64,000 nucleotides of DNA, taken from positions 124,001-188,000 of the forward strand of contig NZ_JAALJH010000004.1 in NCBI RefSeq assembly GCF_011064615.1, given 5' to 3'. Under the pieces are notes generated by a model. The model was given only the letters and a program-made list of their open reading frames with translations, did not search any database and was not told where the DNA came from. Position 1 is the stretch's first letter, and each line of letters begins with the position of its first letter. The position numbers and the translations under genes are program-made. This document shows, piece by piece, positions 52,477 through 61,517 of the stretch. The DNA comes from Aquisphaera insulae (GTDB lineage Bacteria > Planctomycetota > Planctomycetia > Isosphaerales > Isosphaeraceae).

Positions 52477-54519
52477 ATGATCCCGCCCCTCCTCCGGCGT
52501 CGTCGCGCCCCACGCCGTATCGCGCTCGCCCTGGTCCTGCTCACGACGCCCGCCCTCGTCCGCGCCGCGGACCCGCCCCGACTTCGACGATCGGAGAGCT
52601 TCCTCGGCATCCACTTCGACTTCCACGCCGGTCCCGACTGCAAGGAGGTCGGCAAGAACACCACGCCCGCGATGGTCAACCGGATCATCGACCTCGTGAA
52701 GCCGGATTACCTTCAGATCGACTGCAAGGGACATCCCGGCTACACGAGCTATCCGACGAAGGTCGGCAATCCCGTCCCGGGCTTCGTCGGCGACCCGCTC
52801 CGGGTCTGGCGCCAGGCCACCGCGCGGCGGGGCGTGGCCCTCTATACGCACTACTCGGGCGTCTACGATCAGCACGCCGTGGAGGCGCATCCCGACTGGG
52901 CCGCGACCCACGCCGACGGATCGAAGGACGCGAACGCGACGACCCCATTCGGCCCTTACGCCAACTCGCTCCTGATCCCCCAGCTCCGCGAGCTCGCCGG
53001 CGCCTATGGCGTGGACGGGGTCTGGATCGACGGCGACTGCTGGTCCGCCGTCCCCGACTACGGGGATGCCGCGGCGCGGGCGTTCCGCGCGGCCACCGGC
53101 TTCACGAGCCTGCCGAAAGGCCCGGGCGATCCTGCCTGGCGTCCTTTCCTGGACTTCCACCGCGACGCCTACCGCGATTACCTCCGCCGCGTCGTGGCCG
53201 GCGTGAAGGCCACGAATCCGGGCTTCCAAATCTGCTCCAACTGGGCCTTCACCGATCACATGCCCGAGCCCGTCTCGGCCCCGGTGGACTTCCTGTCGGG
53301 CGACTTCTCGCCGCAGGACAGCGTGAACTCCGCCCGGCTCTCGGGCCGCTATCTGGCCCGGCAGGGGATACCCTGGGACCTGATGGCCTGGAGCTTCACC
53401 ACCATCCCCAGCAAGACGACCACGCCGGGCCGCAACACCAAGTCCGCGGTCCAGCTCCAGCGCGAGGCCGCGGTGATCCTGGCCCTTGGGGGGGGATTCC
53501 AGGCGTATTTCGTCCAGCGACGCGACGGATCCGTGGACCTCGACCGCATGCCCGTGATGGCCGAGGTCGCCGCCTTCTGTCGCGCCCGGCAATCTCTCTG
53601 CCACCACGCGCAGGCCGTCCCCCAGATCGCCTTGCTCTTCTCCACGCCGGCCCACTATCACGGCGTGAATCAGCTCTTCAGCCGCGACAACGAGCGACTG
53701 GGCGGAATCCTGGCGGCACTCCTGGAGTCTCGACACTCGGTGGAGGTCCTCGGCGAGCATCATCTCGCCGGCCGGCTGGACGACTACCCGCTCATCGTCG
53801 TGCCCGAATGGGAATACCTCGCCCCGAGCTTCATCGCCGACCTGAAGGGCTACGTGAAACGGGGCGGCAACCTCCTGCTGGTCGGCGCCGAGTCCGCCGC
53901 GCTCTTCGCCGACGCGCTGGACGTCAAGCCGGACTCGGCGACTCCCTGGGGCATCCACCTGGAGCACGAAGGTTCCATCACCGCCCTCCCAGGCACCGCC
54001 CCAGGTTTCATCCTGGGACACCGGGCGAAGCCGTTCGGCACGCTCCACCCGACCGACACCGACAGGGCGGCGAGCCGCCCCGCCGGGGCCATCGCCTCGT
54101 CCGGGAAGGGGAAGATCGCCGCGACCTTCTTCCCCATGGGGCGTGCTTACAACCACGAGCCGAACGGCAAGGCCCGCGCCTACCTCGACGCCCTCACTCG
54201 GTCGCTCTTCACCGATCCGATCGCCGTCGTGACCGGCTCCCCCGCCTCCGAGGTGGACGTCCACGTCGCCACAAAACAGGGCCGGCTGCTCGTCAACCTG
54301 GTGAACGCCTCCGGCCCGCATCGGACCGAGCCGGTCTTCGATGCCATCCCCCCGGTCGGCCCCCTGGACGTCGTCCTCCGCGTCCCAGCCCGACCGGCCC
54401 GCGTCACGCTCGAGCCCTCCGGCGTCGAACTGCCATATCGGCATGAAAGCGGACACATCCGATTGAGCGTCCCCGGCGTCGCCGTGCACGAGGTCATCGT
54501 CGTCGAGCCCGCGAAGTGA
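52477..54519 (+). CDS. Putative exported glycosidase-like protein (TIM barrel plus trimerisation-like domain)
   Basis: A 680-residue exported protein. Signal peptide 1-28. Residues 40-290 read like an alpha-amylase/fucosidase-type TIM barrel: DLVKPDYLQIDCKGHPGYTS, ATARRGVALYTHYSGVYD, AGAYGVDGVWIDGDCW (D-G-D, likely nucleophile region) and GFQICSNWAF. Residues 370-500 resemble the glutamine-amidotransferase-like trimerisation domain of GH42-type enzymes (LDDYPLIVVPEWEYLAPSF, then GGNLLLVGAES); a beta-rich tail follows. The family is not certain. The ATG at 52477 has GGTGAAC upstream. Substrate unknown. Confidence 0.75.
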   Translation: MIPPLLRRRRAPRRIALALVLLTTPALVRAADPPRLRRSESFLGIHFDFHAGPDCKEVGKNTTPAMVNRIIDLVKPDYLQIDCKGHPGYTSYPTKVGNPVPGFVGDPLRVWRQATARRGVALYTHYSGVYDQHAVEAHPDWAATHADGSKDANATTPFGPYANSLLIPQLRELAGAYGVDGVWIDGDCWSAVPDYGDAAARAFRAATGFTSLPKGPGDPAWRPFLDFHRDAYRDYLRRVVAGVKATNPGFQICSNWAFTDHMPEPVSAPVDFLSGDFSPQDSVNSARLSGRYLARQGIPWDLMAWSFTTIPSKTTTPGRNTKSAVQLQREAAVILALGGGFQAYFVQRRDGSVDLDRMPVMAEVAAFCRARQSLCHHAQAVPQIALLFSTPAHYHGVNQLFSRDNERLGGILAALLESRHSVEVLGEHHLAGRLDDYPLIVVPEWEYLAPSFIADLKGYVKRGGNLLLVGAESAALFADALDVKPDSATPWGIHLEHEGSITALPGTAPGFILGHRAKPFGTLHPTDTDRAASRPAGAIASSGKGKIAATFFPMGRAYNHEPNGKARAYLDALTRSLFTDPIAVVTGSPASEVDVHVATKQGRLLVNLVNASGPHRTEPVFDAIPPVGPLDVVLRVPARPARVTLEPSGVELPYRHESGHIRLSVPGVAVHEVIVVEPAK

Positions 54520-54704
54520 TCGCGATTCTTGAATTTTCAATTTTTCCAATCTTCCCAGAACCGCGGGGTGACCACTTGTTCGCCGGCCGTCGATTCGCTT
54601 AGCTTATCTCACCCAAGCGGCCCGGAGGCCCAGCTCGACGTCCCTGATCGGGAGGAGCGGGCAACCTTCGCCGTCACGTTCCCTCGTGTGAGAGACGCAC
54701 CCCG

Positions 54705-55163
54705 GTGCCCAGGTTTTGCCCCTCCAACTGGACGTCGACGCGCCTCATCGGGACGGCCCTGGCCCTCCTGACGGTGGTCCTGTGCGCGCCGGATCAGGCG
54801 AGGGCGGGGTGCTCTCACGGCACGGCCGAGCTCCCGGGAATCCACGATCCGCTCGCGTTCCTGCGGCAGACACAGGCCCTGGGAGCGATCGTGGATCCCG
54901 ATGAAGACGCCGAGGCTCGTTCGCCCAGGAAGGGCTCGCCGGGCCGATGCCATGGGCCCTCATGCTCGGGCCGCTCGGGTTTGCCAATCGTGCCGGCCTC
55001 GGTCGTCTCGCCCCGGTTCAGCCAGTGGGCGGCGGTCCATCCTCCGCTCCAGCCGGCCGCGCTCGCTCGCGACACGCTCCGTGCCGACGACCGAGTCGTC
55101 TGGTCCAATCCCCTCGCCGATCCCATCTTCCACCCTCCCCGCGTGGCCTGCCCCGCCTCCTGA
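54705..55163 (+). CDS. Small secreted hypothetical protein
   Basis: A 152-residue protein with a clear signal peptide ([21 protein letters not shown], near 13-33) and a mature part with paired Cys and Pro-rich stretches ([11 protein letters not shown], then [15 protein letters not shown]). Cysteine-rich C-x-GPxC is a pattern seen in planctomycete exported proteins without function. GTG start at 54705. Codon use and the signal peptide argue that it is real; no family is recognised. Confidence 0.55.
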   Translation: MPRFCPSNWTSTRLIGTALALLTVVLCAPDQARAGCSHGTAELPGIHDPLAFLRQTQALGAIVDPDEDAEARSPRKGSPGRCHGPSCSGRSGLPIVPASVVSPRFSQWAAVHPPLQPAALARDTLRADDRVVWSNPLADPIFHPPRVACPAS

Positions 55164-55265
55164 CCGTCGGGGCGAGCCTTGTAGGCCTGCGCCCCCGACT
55201 GATACCCCGAGTCTCGGCGGCGCTCTTCCCACGCCGCCTCCTCGACACCGTTGACTCGTCCTCGC

Positions 55266-55287
55266 CGTGCCCTGCGTTCAGGGCACG
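55266..55287 (+). terminator. Hairpin in the gap before the second DUF1559 gene
   Basis: CGTGCCCTG (55266-55274) pairs perfectly with CAGGGCACG (55279-55287) over a 4-nt loop. About 100 bp after the secreted protein gene; no T-tract, so it may be a terminator or a leader structure. Confidence 0.3.
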
Positions 55288-55459
55288 AGGGACCGTCCAT
55301 CCACGCGCCCACTGATCCACGGCATCGAGCCAGCTCGCGACGTGATCCGTCCCGGGGTGTCCTGCATCCTCGGGGCATCCGACGATCGCGACCGGATCGG
55401 GGTGCGCGCCTCGTCAGCCTTCGACATCCATCATCGCCCCGTACTCGAGAGGATTCACC

Positions 55460-56458
55460 ATGAAGTCCCGGATCATGCGCGCCGGTTTCACGCTCATCGA
55501 GCTGCTCGTCGTCATCGCCATCATCGCCGTCCTGATCGCGCTGCTCTTGCCGGCCGTCCAGTCGGCCCGCGAGGCGGCCAGGCGTGCCCAGTGCACGAAC
55601 AACCTGAAGCAGCTCGGGCTGGCCGTGCATAACTACCTCAGCTCGCACGGCCGCTTCCCGATCGGCCGCGGAACGCGCCCTCCCCGTCCGTACGACATCA
55701 CGTCGCGATACAACTACTCCGGCTTCGCCCAGCTCCTGCCGTTCATGGAGCAGAAGCCCCTCTATGACTCGATCAACTTCAACCTGACCATCCCCGTGCA
55801 GGATGGGAACACGACCGTCCTGGTCACGACGGTCAGCTCTTTCCTCTGCCCGACGGAGAGCCAGCAGGTCCCGTCCGGGACGGCGGGGACGAACTATCGG
55901 TTCAACGAAGGGGCCAACACGCTCTATTCCTACGGCGAGACCGATACCGGCTCGGTGAACACGGACCAGCCGGCGCCCAACGGTCCGTTCTTCCCCGAGC
56001 GGTCCATCCTCCTCAGCCAGGTGACCGACGGGACGAGCGGGACGGCCCTCGCCTCGGAGAAGTTGTTCGGCGACTTCAACCAGGGCATCCCGACGATCCG
56101 CCGCGACGTCTACGTCGGCTCCACGTGGCCCCCGAACATGGAGCAGGCGTTCCTGGACTGCGAGGCCACCGACAATTCCAGCATCCCCACCAACGGCGAG
56201 TCCAACGCTGGCACCCCCTGGATCGACGGGTTCCTCCACACCTCGATCTACAAGTCGAACGCGACGCCCAACAAGAAGTCCTGCTACTTCTACCCCGCGC
56301 GGCTCGTGATGACGGTCTCGAGCAACCACCCCGGCGGGGTGAACGTGGCGATGTGCGACGGCTCGGTCCGCTTCGTCAAGGACACGATCAACCGCAACAC
56401 CTGGCGGGCCATCGGCTCGATGAACGGCGGCGAGGTCGTCTCGGCCGACCAGTATTGA
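55460..56458 (+). CDS. DUF1559 domain protein with type IV pilin-like N-terminus
   Basis: A 332-residue paralogue of the 50006-51169 product, with the same prepilin-like head ([20 protein letters not shown] at 9-28), the [20 protein letters not shown] helix and the terminal signature [20 protein letters not shown] and [12 protein letters not shown]. The middle is divergent and shorter. GAGAGG precedes the ATG. It is followed 34 bp later by a lipoprotein gene. Two copies of a pilin-like class lie within 6 kb, consistent with a surface-appendage locus or repeated duplication. Confidence 0.92.
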   Translation: MKSRIMRAGFTLIELLVVIAIIAVLIALLLPAVQSAREAARRAQCTNNLKQLGLAVHNYLSSHGRFPIGRGTRPPRPYDITSRYNYSGFAQLLPFMEQKPLYDSINFNLTIPVQDGNTTVLVTTVSSFLCPTESQQVPSGTAGTNYRFNEGANTLYSYGETDTGSVNTDQPAPNGPFFPERSILLSQVTDGTSGTALASEKLFGDFNQGIPTIRRDVYVGSTWPPNMEQAFLDCEATDNSSIPTNGESNAGTPWIDGFLHTSIYKSNATPNKKSCYFYPARLVMTVSSNHPGGVNVAMCDGSVRFVKDTINRNTWRAIGSMNGGEVVSADQY

Positions 56459-56492
56459 CCCGGCCCAACCCCTCGCGACAGGAGATACGCCC

Positions 56493-56888
56493 ATGAATAA
56501 CGTCGACACTCGCCGTGCCGCCGGTCGGATGGTCTTGCTGACACTGGCCGCGGCCCTCGCCGGCTGCGAAGGCACCTCGGCGCCGGCCGTCGCGCCCCAG
56601 GAGAAGGCCCGTCAAACACTGGACCAGGCCCTCACGGCCTGGTCGGAGGGGAAGACCCCTGAGGCCGTCAAGGCAGGGAGCCCCTCGATCCTCGTCGAGG
56701 ATCCCCAGTGGAAGAAGGGCCTGGCCTTGAAGAAGTTCGCCGTCAAGGGGGACGGCAAGCCCTCCGGCGCCGAACGCATCTTCACCGTCACCCTGACGCT
56801 GTCCGACTCCGGCAAGGAGAAGGTCCAGGAGGTCGACTACAAGGTCGGCACGGACCCCATCCTGACCGTATTCCGATCCATGTTCTGA
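56493..56888 (+). CDS. Lipoprotein, hypothetical
   Basis: A 131-residue lipoprotein: [17 protein letters not shown] with a good lipobox (LAGC, Cys25) and a mature domain of mixed helix and strand ([20 protein letters not shown], then [20 protein letters not shown]). Directly downstream of a DUF1559 gene, as small lipoproteins often are in planctomycetes. No name or function is known. It is followed 20 bp later by the four-domain AhpD-like gene, so an operon of three is likely. Confidence 0.8.
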   Translation: MNNVDTRRAAGRMVLLTLAAALAGCEGTSAPAVAPQEKARQTLDQALTAWSEGKTPEAVKAGSPSILVEDPQWKKGLALKKFAVKGDGKPSGAERIFTVTLTLSDSGKEKVQEVDYKVGTDPILTVFRSMF

Positions 56889-56908
56889 TCATCCGGGAGA
56901 TCCACCTC

Positions 56909-59572
56909 ATGTTGAACCGTCGACTCCTTGCGCCCCTGGCGGCGATCCTCCTGGGCGCGCCGGCCATGGCCGCGGCCGGCGCGAACGAGCCGCTCGCGCC
57001 GCTCTCGAACGCGGACGCCTGGAAAGCCCTGCCGGAGGCAACCGCAGGCACGGGCCAGGCCCTCCCCGCCTGGGCGCGGAGCCTCGCCCGCGAGATGCCC
57101 CGAACCGCCGCGGCCATGCTGCGGGTCGATTACGTCCAGCGGGCGAAGAGCCCGCTCGACCCGAAGCTCCGCGCCGCCATGCGATGGACGGCCGCCCACG
57201 CAAACCACTGCGCCTACGCCGAGTCCTACGCCCTGGCCGATGCCCGCCGCGCCGGCCTCTCGGATGAAGCCGCCTCGGCGCTTCGCACCGGCGATCTCTC
57301 CGGCTGGTCGCCCGCCGAGCGGGCGGCCCTGGGGTTCGCCCGCAAGATGACCGTGGCCTCCTCAACCGTGACGGACGATGAGTTCGCCGCGCTCGTGAAG
57401 GCGTACGGAGAGAAGGACGTCGTCGCGATGGTCCTCCTGCTGGCCTACTCGAACTTTCAGGATCGGCTCCTGACGTGCCTGGGGACCGCGGTTGAGCCCG
57501 ACGGGCCGTTGCCTCCACAGGACGTACAGTTTGCCCCGGGCGGTCTGCAGGGGCAGATGCTCGCATTCCCGAAGAGCAACTCCGCGCTCGCCAGCCCGAC
57601 CGGCAGGGATATCGTCCCGGACGACCCGAAGTGGGCGGCCGTCGGCTACGACGACCTGCAGGTGAAGCTCGAACGGCAGCGGAACCGGACCACTCGCGTC
57701 CGGGTCCCGACCTGGGACGAGGTTGTCCGCGGCCTGCCGGCCGACTTCCGTGCGCCCCAGAAGCCGGTCCGGATCGTCTGGACGCTCGTCTGCCTGGGCC
57801 ACCAGCCGGAGCTCGCCTCCGCCTGGGAAACCCTGATGCGTACGGCCGGGGCAGAGTCGCGCGGGAAGCTCGATCGGGTCTTCTCCCAGGGCCTTTTCTG
57901 GGTCGTCACGAAGACGGTCGACTGCCCCTACTGCATGGGCCACTGCGAGATGAACTGGGAGGTCGCCGGCCTGGACCGGTCTCAGATCGCCGAGCGGAGC
58001 CGCCTGCTGGCGGGCGACGACTGGTCGAGCTTCCCGCCCGAGGAACAGCGTGCCTTCGCGTTCGCCCGCAAGCTGACCGGCGATCCGGGGTCGGTCACGC
58101 GGGACGACGTCGGCCAGGTGATCCGCGACTTCGGCCTCGCGCGAGGCATCAACGTCCTCGTCTACGCCTCACGGTGCAACTACATGGTCCGGGTCTCCAA
58201 CGGCTTCCAGCTCAGCCTGGAGCGTGACAACGTGTTCTTCGACTACTACTCGCAGGAGAAGCCCGCGGCGCCCGCCGCGGTCCCCGTCGCGAGTCGGATC
58301 GACGAGGAGACCTGGAAGCGCCTGCCGGCGGCCGTCACCGGCGGCGGCCAGCCTCTCCCCTCCTGGGCGCACGCCGTCGCGACCAGGTTGCCGCGCACGA
58401 CGGCCGCGATGCTCGAGCTGGATCATGCCCAGCGGACGAAGAGCCCCCTCGATCCGGCCCTGCGGGCGAAGATGCGCTGGGTCATCGCCCACGCCAATCA
58501 CTGCTCGTACTCCGAGGCCACGGCCCTGGCCGACCTGAAGCGCACCGGCGCGGACGAGGCCGTCCTGCGGACCCTCACCGGAGATCCGGCGGCCTGGCCC
58601 GAGGCCGACCGCGAGCCGCTTGAATTCGCGCGGCTGCTCACCGTCGCCGCGCCGACGATCGGCGACGACCTGTTCGCCCGGCTCCGCGAGCGGTTCGGCG
58701 ACAAGAAAGTCGCCTCGATGGTGCTGCTCGGGGCCTACGGCAACTTCCAGGATCGCATCATCCTGGGGCTGAACCTCCCGCTCGAGCCGAACGGGCCCCT
58801 GGCTCCCGTCGACGTGAAATTCGCGCCCGGGTCCATCCAGATGACCCCTCCGCCGCTGGTCCGGAACGAGAAGCCGAAGCTGCTGGATCACGGCGACACG
58901 GTCGTGGACCGCGACCCCGAATGGTCGGAGCTGTCCTACGACGAGCTCCAGTCCCGGCTCGAACGCCAGCGCGGGCGCTCGACCAGGCTGCCGATCCCGA
59001 AGTGGGACGACGTGAAGCAGAAGCTCCCGCCGGCCATGACGGCCCGGCCGATCAAGGTGGTCTGGACGCTCGTGTGCCTGGGATACGTCCCGGAGCTGGC
59101 GCTCCCCTGGAGCAACGCGACGAGGACGCTCTGGGCCGAGTCCCCCACCGACCGTGTCTTCGAGGAGAGCCTCTTCTGGGTGGAGACGCGGGCGATCCGC
59201 TGCAACTACTGCATGGGCCACTGCGAGATGCTCATGGAAGTGAGCGGGCTCGACAAGTCGGAGATCGCCGACCGCACCCGCCGGCTCGCGAGCGACGACT
59301 GGTCCGCGTTCCCGCCGGCCGAGCAGCGGGCCTACGCCTACGCCCGCAAGCTCGCCAAGTCGCCCTGGCAGCTCACCTCGGCGGATTACGCCGCCCTGGA
59401 GAGTGACCTCGGCTCTGAACGCGCGATGTCGGTCTTCTGGTGGCTCTGCCGGGGCCTCTACATGACCCGCGTCTCGGACGGCTTCCAGCTGCCGCTGGAA
59501 CGCGAGAACGTCTTCCGGAACTTCTATCCGCCGGGGCCGGTCCAGGCTCAGGCCGGCCCCGCCGCGAAGTGA
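56909..59572 (+). CDS. Exported protein with four AhpD/carboxymuconolactone decarboxylase-like domains
   Basis: An 887-residue exported protein: signal peptide 1-23, then two halves (30-450 and about 460-880) that are internal duplicates. Each half holds two AhpD-like domains. The first of each has one Cys only (ANHCAY, C101; ANHCSY, C532), the second a full C-x-x-C-x-x-x-C (CPYCMGHC, 339-346; CNYCMGHC, 765-772), as in AhpD peroxidase and carboxymuconolactone decarboxylase. The periplasm is an unusual place for this fold. Peroxide or thiol redox chemistry is inferred. Third gene after DUF1559 and lipoprotein; GGGAGA before the ATG. Confidence 0.9.
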   Translation: MLNRRLLAPLAAILLGAPAMAAAGANEPLAPLSNADAWKALPEATAGTGQALPAWARSLAREMPRTAAAMLRVDYVQRAKSPLDPKLRAAMRWTAAHANHCAYAESYALADARRAGLSDEAASALRTGDLSGWSPAERAALGFARKMTVASSTVTDDEFAALVKAYGEKDVVAMVLLLAYSNFQDRLLTCLGTAVEPDGPLPPQDVQFAPGGLQGQMLAFPKSNSALASPTGRDIVPDDPKWAAVGYDDLQVKLERQRNRTTRVRVPTWDEVVRGLPADFRAPQKPVRIVWTLVCLGHQPELASAWETLMRTAGAESRGKLDRVFSQGLFWVVTKTVDCPYCMGHCEMNWEVAGLDRSQIAERSRLLAGDDWSSFPPEEQRAFAFARKLTGDPGSVTRDDVGQVIRDFGLARGINVLVYASRCNYMVRVSNGFQLSLERDNVFFDYYSQEKPAAPAAVPVASRIDEETWKRLPAAVTGGGQPLPSWAHAVATRLPRTTAAMLELDHAQRTKSPLDPALRAKMRWVIAHANHCSYSEATALADLKRTGADEAVLRTLTGDPAAWPEADREPLEFARLLTVAAPTIGDDLFARLRERFGDKKVASMVLLGAYGNFQDRIILGLNLPLEPNGPLAPVDVKFAPGSIQMTPPPLVRNEKPKLLDHGDTVVDRDPEWSELSYDELQSRLERQRGRSTRLPIPKWDDVKQKLPPAMTARPIKVVWTLVCLGYVPELALPWSNATRTLWAESPTDRVFEESLFWVETRAIRCNYCMGHCEMLMEVSGLDKSEIADRTRRLASDDWSAFPPAEQRAYAYARKLAKSPWQLTSADYAALESDLGSERAMSVFWWLCRGLYMTRVSDGFQLPLERENVFRNFYPPGPVQAQAGPAAK

Positions 59573-59585
59573 CGGACGTCACCTC

Positions 59586-59620
59586 GACGAGCCGTTCCAT
59601 CCGGGGCGGCTCGTCTTTCC
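59586..59620 (+). terminator. Intrinsic terminator after the AhpD-like gene
   Basis: GACGAGCCG (59586-59594) pairs with CGGCTCGTC (59607-59615), followed by TTTCC. It lies between convergent genes. Confidence 0.6.
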
Positions 59621-59640
59621 GCGTGGCCCGCGTGCGCCTT

Positions 59641-60075
59641 TCAATAGAGCTCGTAGCTATGCTCGCCGCCATGCGCCGGATTCCCGATCAGCGTGCGGCT
59701 CCGGAGGTCGACGACGAAATCCAGGTGCGCCAGCGGCAACTGGCCAATCAGGACCGGAATACCGTCCGGGACTTCCAGCACGTCCATCGTGCAGGAGCGC
59801 CCCTGGATGGTGAGCCGGACTGCCTCGTAAAGAGAGGCCTCGGCCACTCCCGTGCTTGTCCGGATTCGCTTCCTGGTGACAGGGCTGAGCCCCAGTTCCT
59901 TGATCAGCCTCGTCGGCAGGGAGAGGAGCGTTGCACCCGTGGCGACGAGGGCATCGGGAATTGTGATCGATCTGGCTTGCTCGGCGGATTTCAACTTCTG
60001 CTCGACGGCCCAAAGATCCTCGAGATTCTCAATCTTCACTTCCGCCGTCACCCGTCCCACGTCTTGCGTCCCCAT
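59641..60075 (-). CDS. Retroviral-type aspartic protease-like protein with altered active site
   Basis: A 144-residue member of the clan AA aspartic protease-like group. The flap and psi-loop strands LLSLPTRLIKELGLSP and the second half VLIGQLPLAHLDFVVD, then GNPAHGGEHSYELY, fit the single-lobe family. The usual DTG-AT is replaced by A45-T46-G47 (ALVATGAT), so the catalytic Asp is absent. The gene is otherwise full-length and in frame. It may be an inactive, binding-only version. No partner gene is near. Confidence 0.8.
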   Translation of the reverse strand: MGTQDVGRVTAEVKIENLEDLWAVEQKLKSAEQARSITIPDALVATGATLLSLPTRLIKELGLSPVTRKRIRTSTGVAEASLYEAVRLTIQGRSCTMDVLEVPDGIPVLIGQLPLAHLDFVVDLRSRTLIGNPAHGGEHSYELY

Positions 60076-60148
60076 CGGTATGCCTCCATCGGGAGCACCA
60101 GCCCGGTCGGCCTGCCCTCATTCGATCGTGGGCCCCGATCAGATCACC

Positions 60149-61429
60149 TCACCCAATCGCCTTGATTGCCTTCAGCACCGACTCGGCGAACACATCCACA
60201 TCCTCAATCGACGCATCCACGTTCGGCGTGGCGCGGATGCCGTCGAACTCGTCGTGGGTGATGGCGACGGTGACGATGCGCCTTTTCTCCCAGAGCCACT
60301 CCGTCAGCTTGCCGGGCTTCAGGCCCTCGACATGGAGGAGGCCGATGCCGCTGGCGCGTTCGGTCTCCTGCGGGGAGAGGAGCCGGGCCCTCGGATTGGC
60401 GTCGGCGATCTGGGTGGCCCACCGGGATCGGAGGTAGCGAAGCCTCGCGATCTTGCGGTCCGCGCCGATCGATCGATGGAACGCCAGCGAGCCGGCGATC
60501 GCGTTGTGGATGGCCGCCGGATGGGTGCCGATCTCCTCGAACTTGCGGATGTCGCCGGTCAGCGACTCGGGCGCCGCCAGCAGGGGCCAGACCTTGGGGA
60601 TCATCTCCTTGCGGACGTAGAGGAAGCCGGTGCCGATCGGGGCCAGGAGCCACTTGTGGAGGCTCGTCGCGTAGAAGTCGCAGCCCAGGTCGTCGCGGCG
60701 GAACGGGAAATGGGCGAAGGCATGGGCCCCGTCCACGAACGTCTGGATTCCACGCTCGCGAGCCATGGCCACGACCGCGTGGACCGGGAGGATGTTCCCG
60801 GTCAGGTTCACGACGTGGGTGATCTCGACCACCTTCGTCCGCGGCGTGATGGCCTCCCGGAAGCTGGCGATGACCTTCTCGGGCGACGGGGCCGGGCCGC
60901 CGAAGGAGACCGTCTTCACGACCACGCCGTCGCGGCGGGCCCGCTGGGCCCACATGTTGAGCATCCGCGGGTAATTCTGGTTCGAGACGATGACCTCGTC
61001 GCCCCGCTTCAGGTCGAGTCCATTGATGAGGATTCCGAGCGACTCCGAGGCATTCCGCGTGATCGCCATCTCTTCCGGGTCGCAGCCGAATTCTCGCGCC
61101 AGCTCGCGTCGGACGGACTCGATCCGGGGCTCGAGGACCTGCCACATCTGGTGGGCGGGCGCGACGTTCGAGAACCGGAGGTCGCGGAACATCGCCTCCA
61201 GCACCCCGATCGGCGCGGGGGCCACGCCGCCGTGATTGAAGTTGATCAGCGTGCGGTCGGAGTCGAACGCGCGGCGGATCTCGGCCCAGTAGTCCTCGAC
61301 CTCGGCCAGTTCGTCCGGGTGCCGACCGGCTCCGATTTCGGCGGCCCGGACCAGCCGTTTCGACGCGTCCGCCGCGAGACATGCGGCACCAATTCGGGCG
61401 AGGAACCCGCGACGATGACTCTCAAGCAT
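60149..61429 (-). CDS. Class V PLP-dependent aminotransferase, isopenicillin-N-epimerase-like
   Basis: A 426-residue exported-type enzyme. The N-terminus SHRRGFLARIGAACLAAD resembles a Tat signal. PLP-site features: NFNHGGVAPAPIGVLEAM, MAITRNASESLGILINGLDL, VDGAHAFAHFP (Asp that holds the pyridine N) and the Schiff-base Lys in TSLHKWLLAPIGTG. Comparable proteins are annotated as isopenicillin N epimerase or cysteine desulfurase-like; this one has no obvious pathway neighbours. Extracytoplasmic location would be unusual for PLP chemistry and needs care. Confidence 0.9.
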   Translation of the reverse strand: MLESHRRGFLARIGAACLAADASKRLVRAAEIGAGRHPDELAEVEDYWAEIRRAFDSDRTLINFNHGGVAPAPIGVLEAMFRDLRFSNVAPAHQMWQVLEPRIESVRRELAREFGCDPEEMAITRNASESLGILINGLDLKRGDEVIVSNQNYPRMLNMWAQRARRDGVVVKTVSFGGPAPSPEKVIASFREAITPRTKVVEITHVVNLTGNILPVHAVVAMARERGIQTFVDGAHAFAHFPFRRDDLGCDFYATSLHKWLLAPIGTGFLYVRKEMIPKVWPLLAAPESLTGDIRKFEEIGTHPAAIHNAIAGSLAFHRSIGADRKIARLRYLRSRWATQIADANPRARLLSPQETERASGIGLLHVEGLKPGKLTEWLWEKRRIVTVAITHDEFDGIRATPNVDASIEDVDVFAESVLKAIKAIG

Positions 61430-61517
61430 GCTGCCGCCTTCCGGTTTTCGTGGACGCCGCTGCGTCCGTTCCTGGCACCCCGATCATCGAGGATTGACGG
61501 GCTCGTCGTCCAGAGGG

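Noticed and set aside
52162-54549. A 795-codon minus-strand frame opposite the glycosidase-like gene
   Set aside because: Low-complexity antisense reading; plus-strand gene has a signal peptide and domain motifs.
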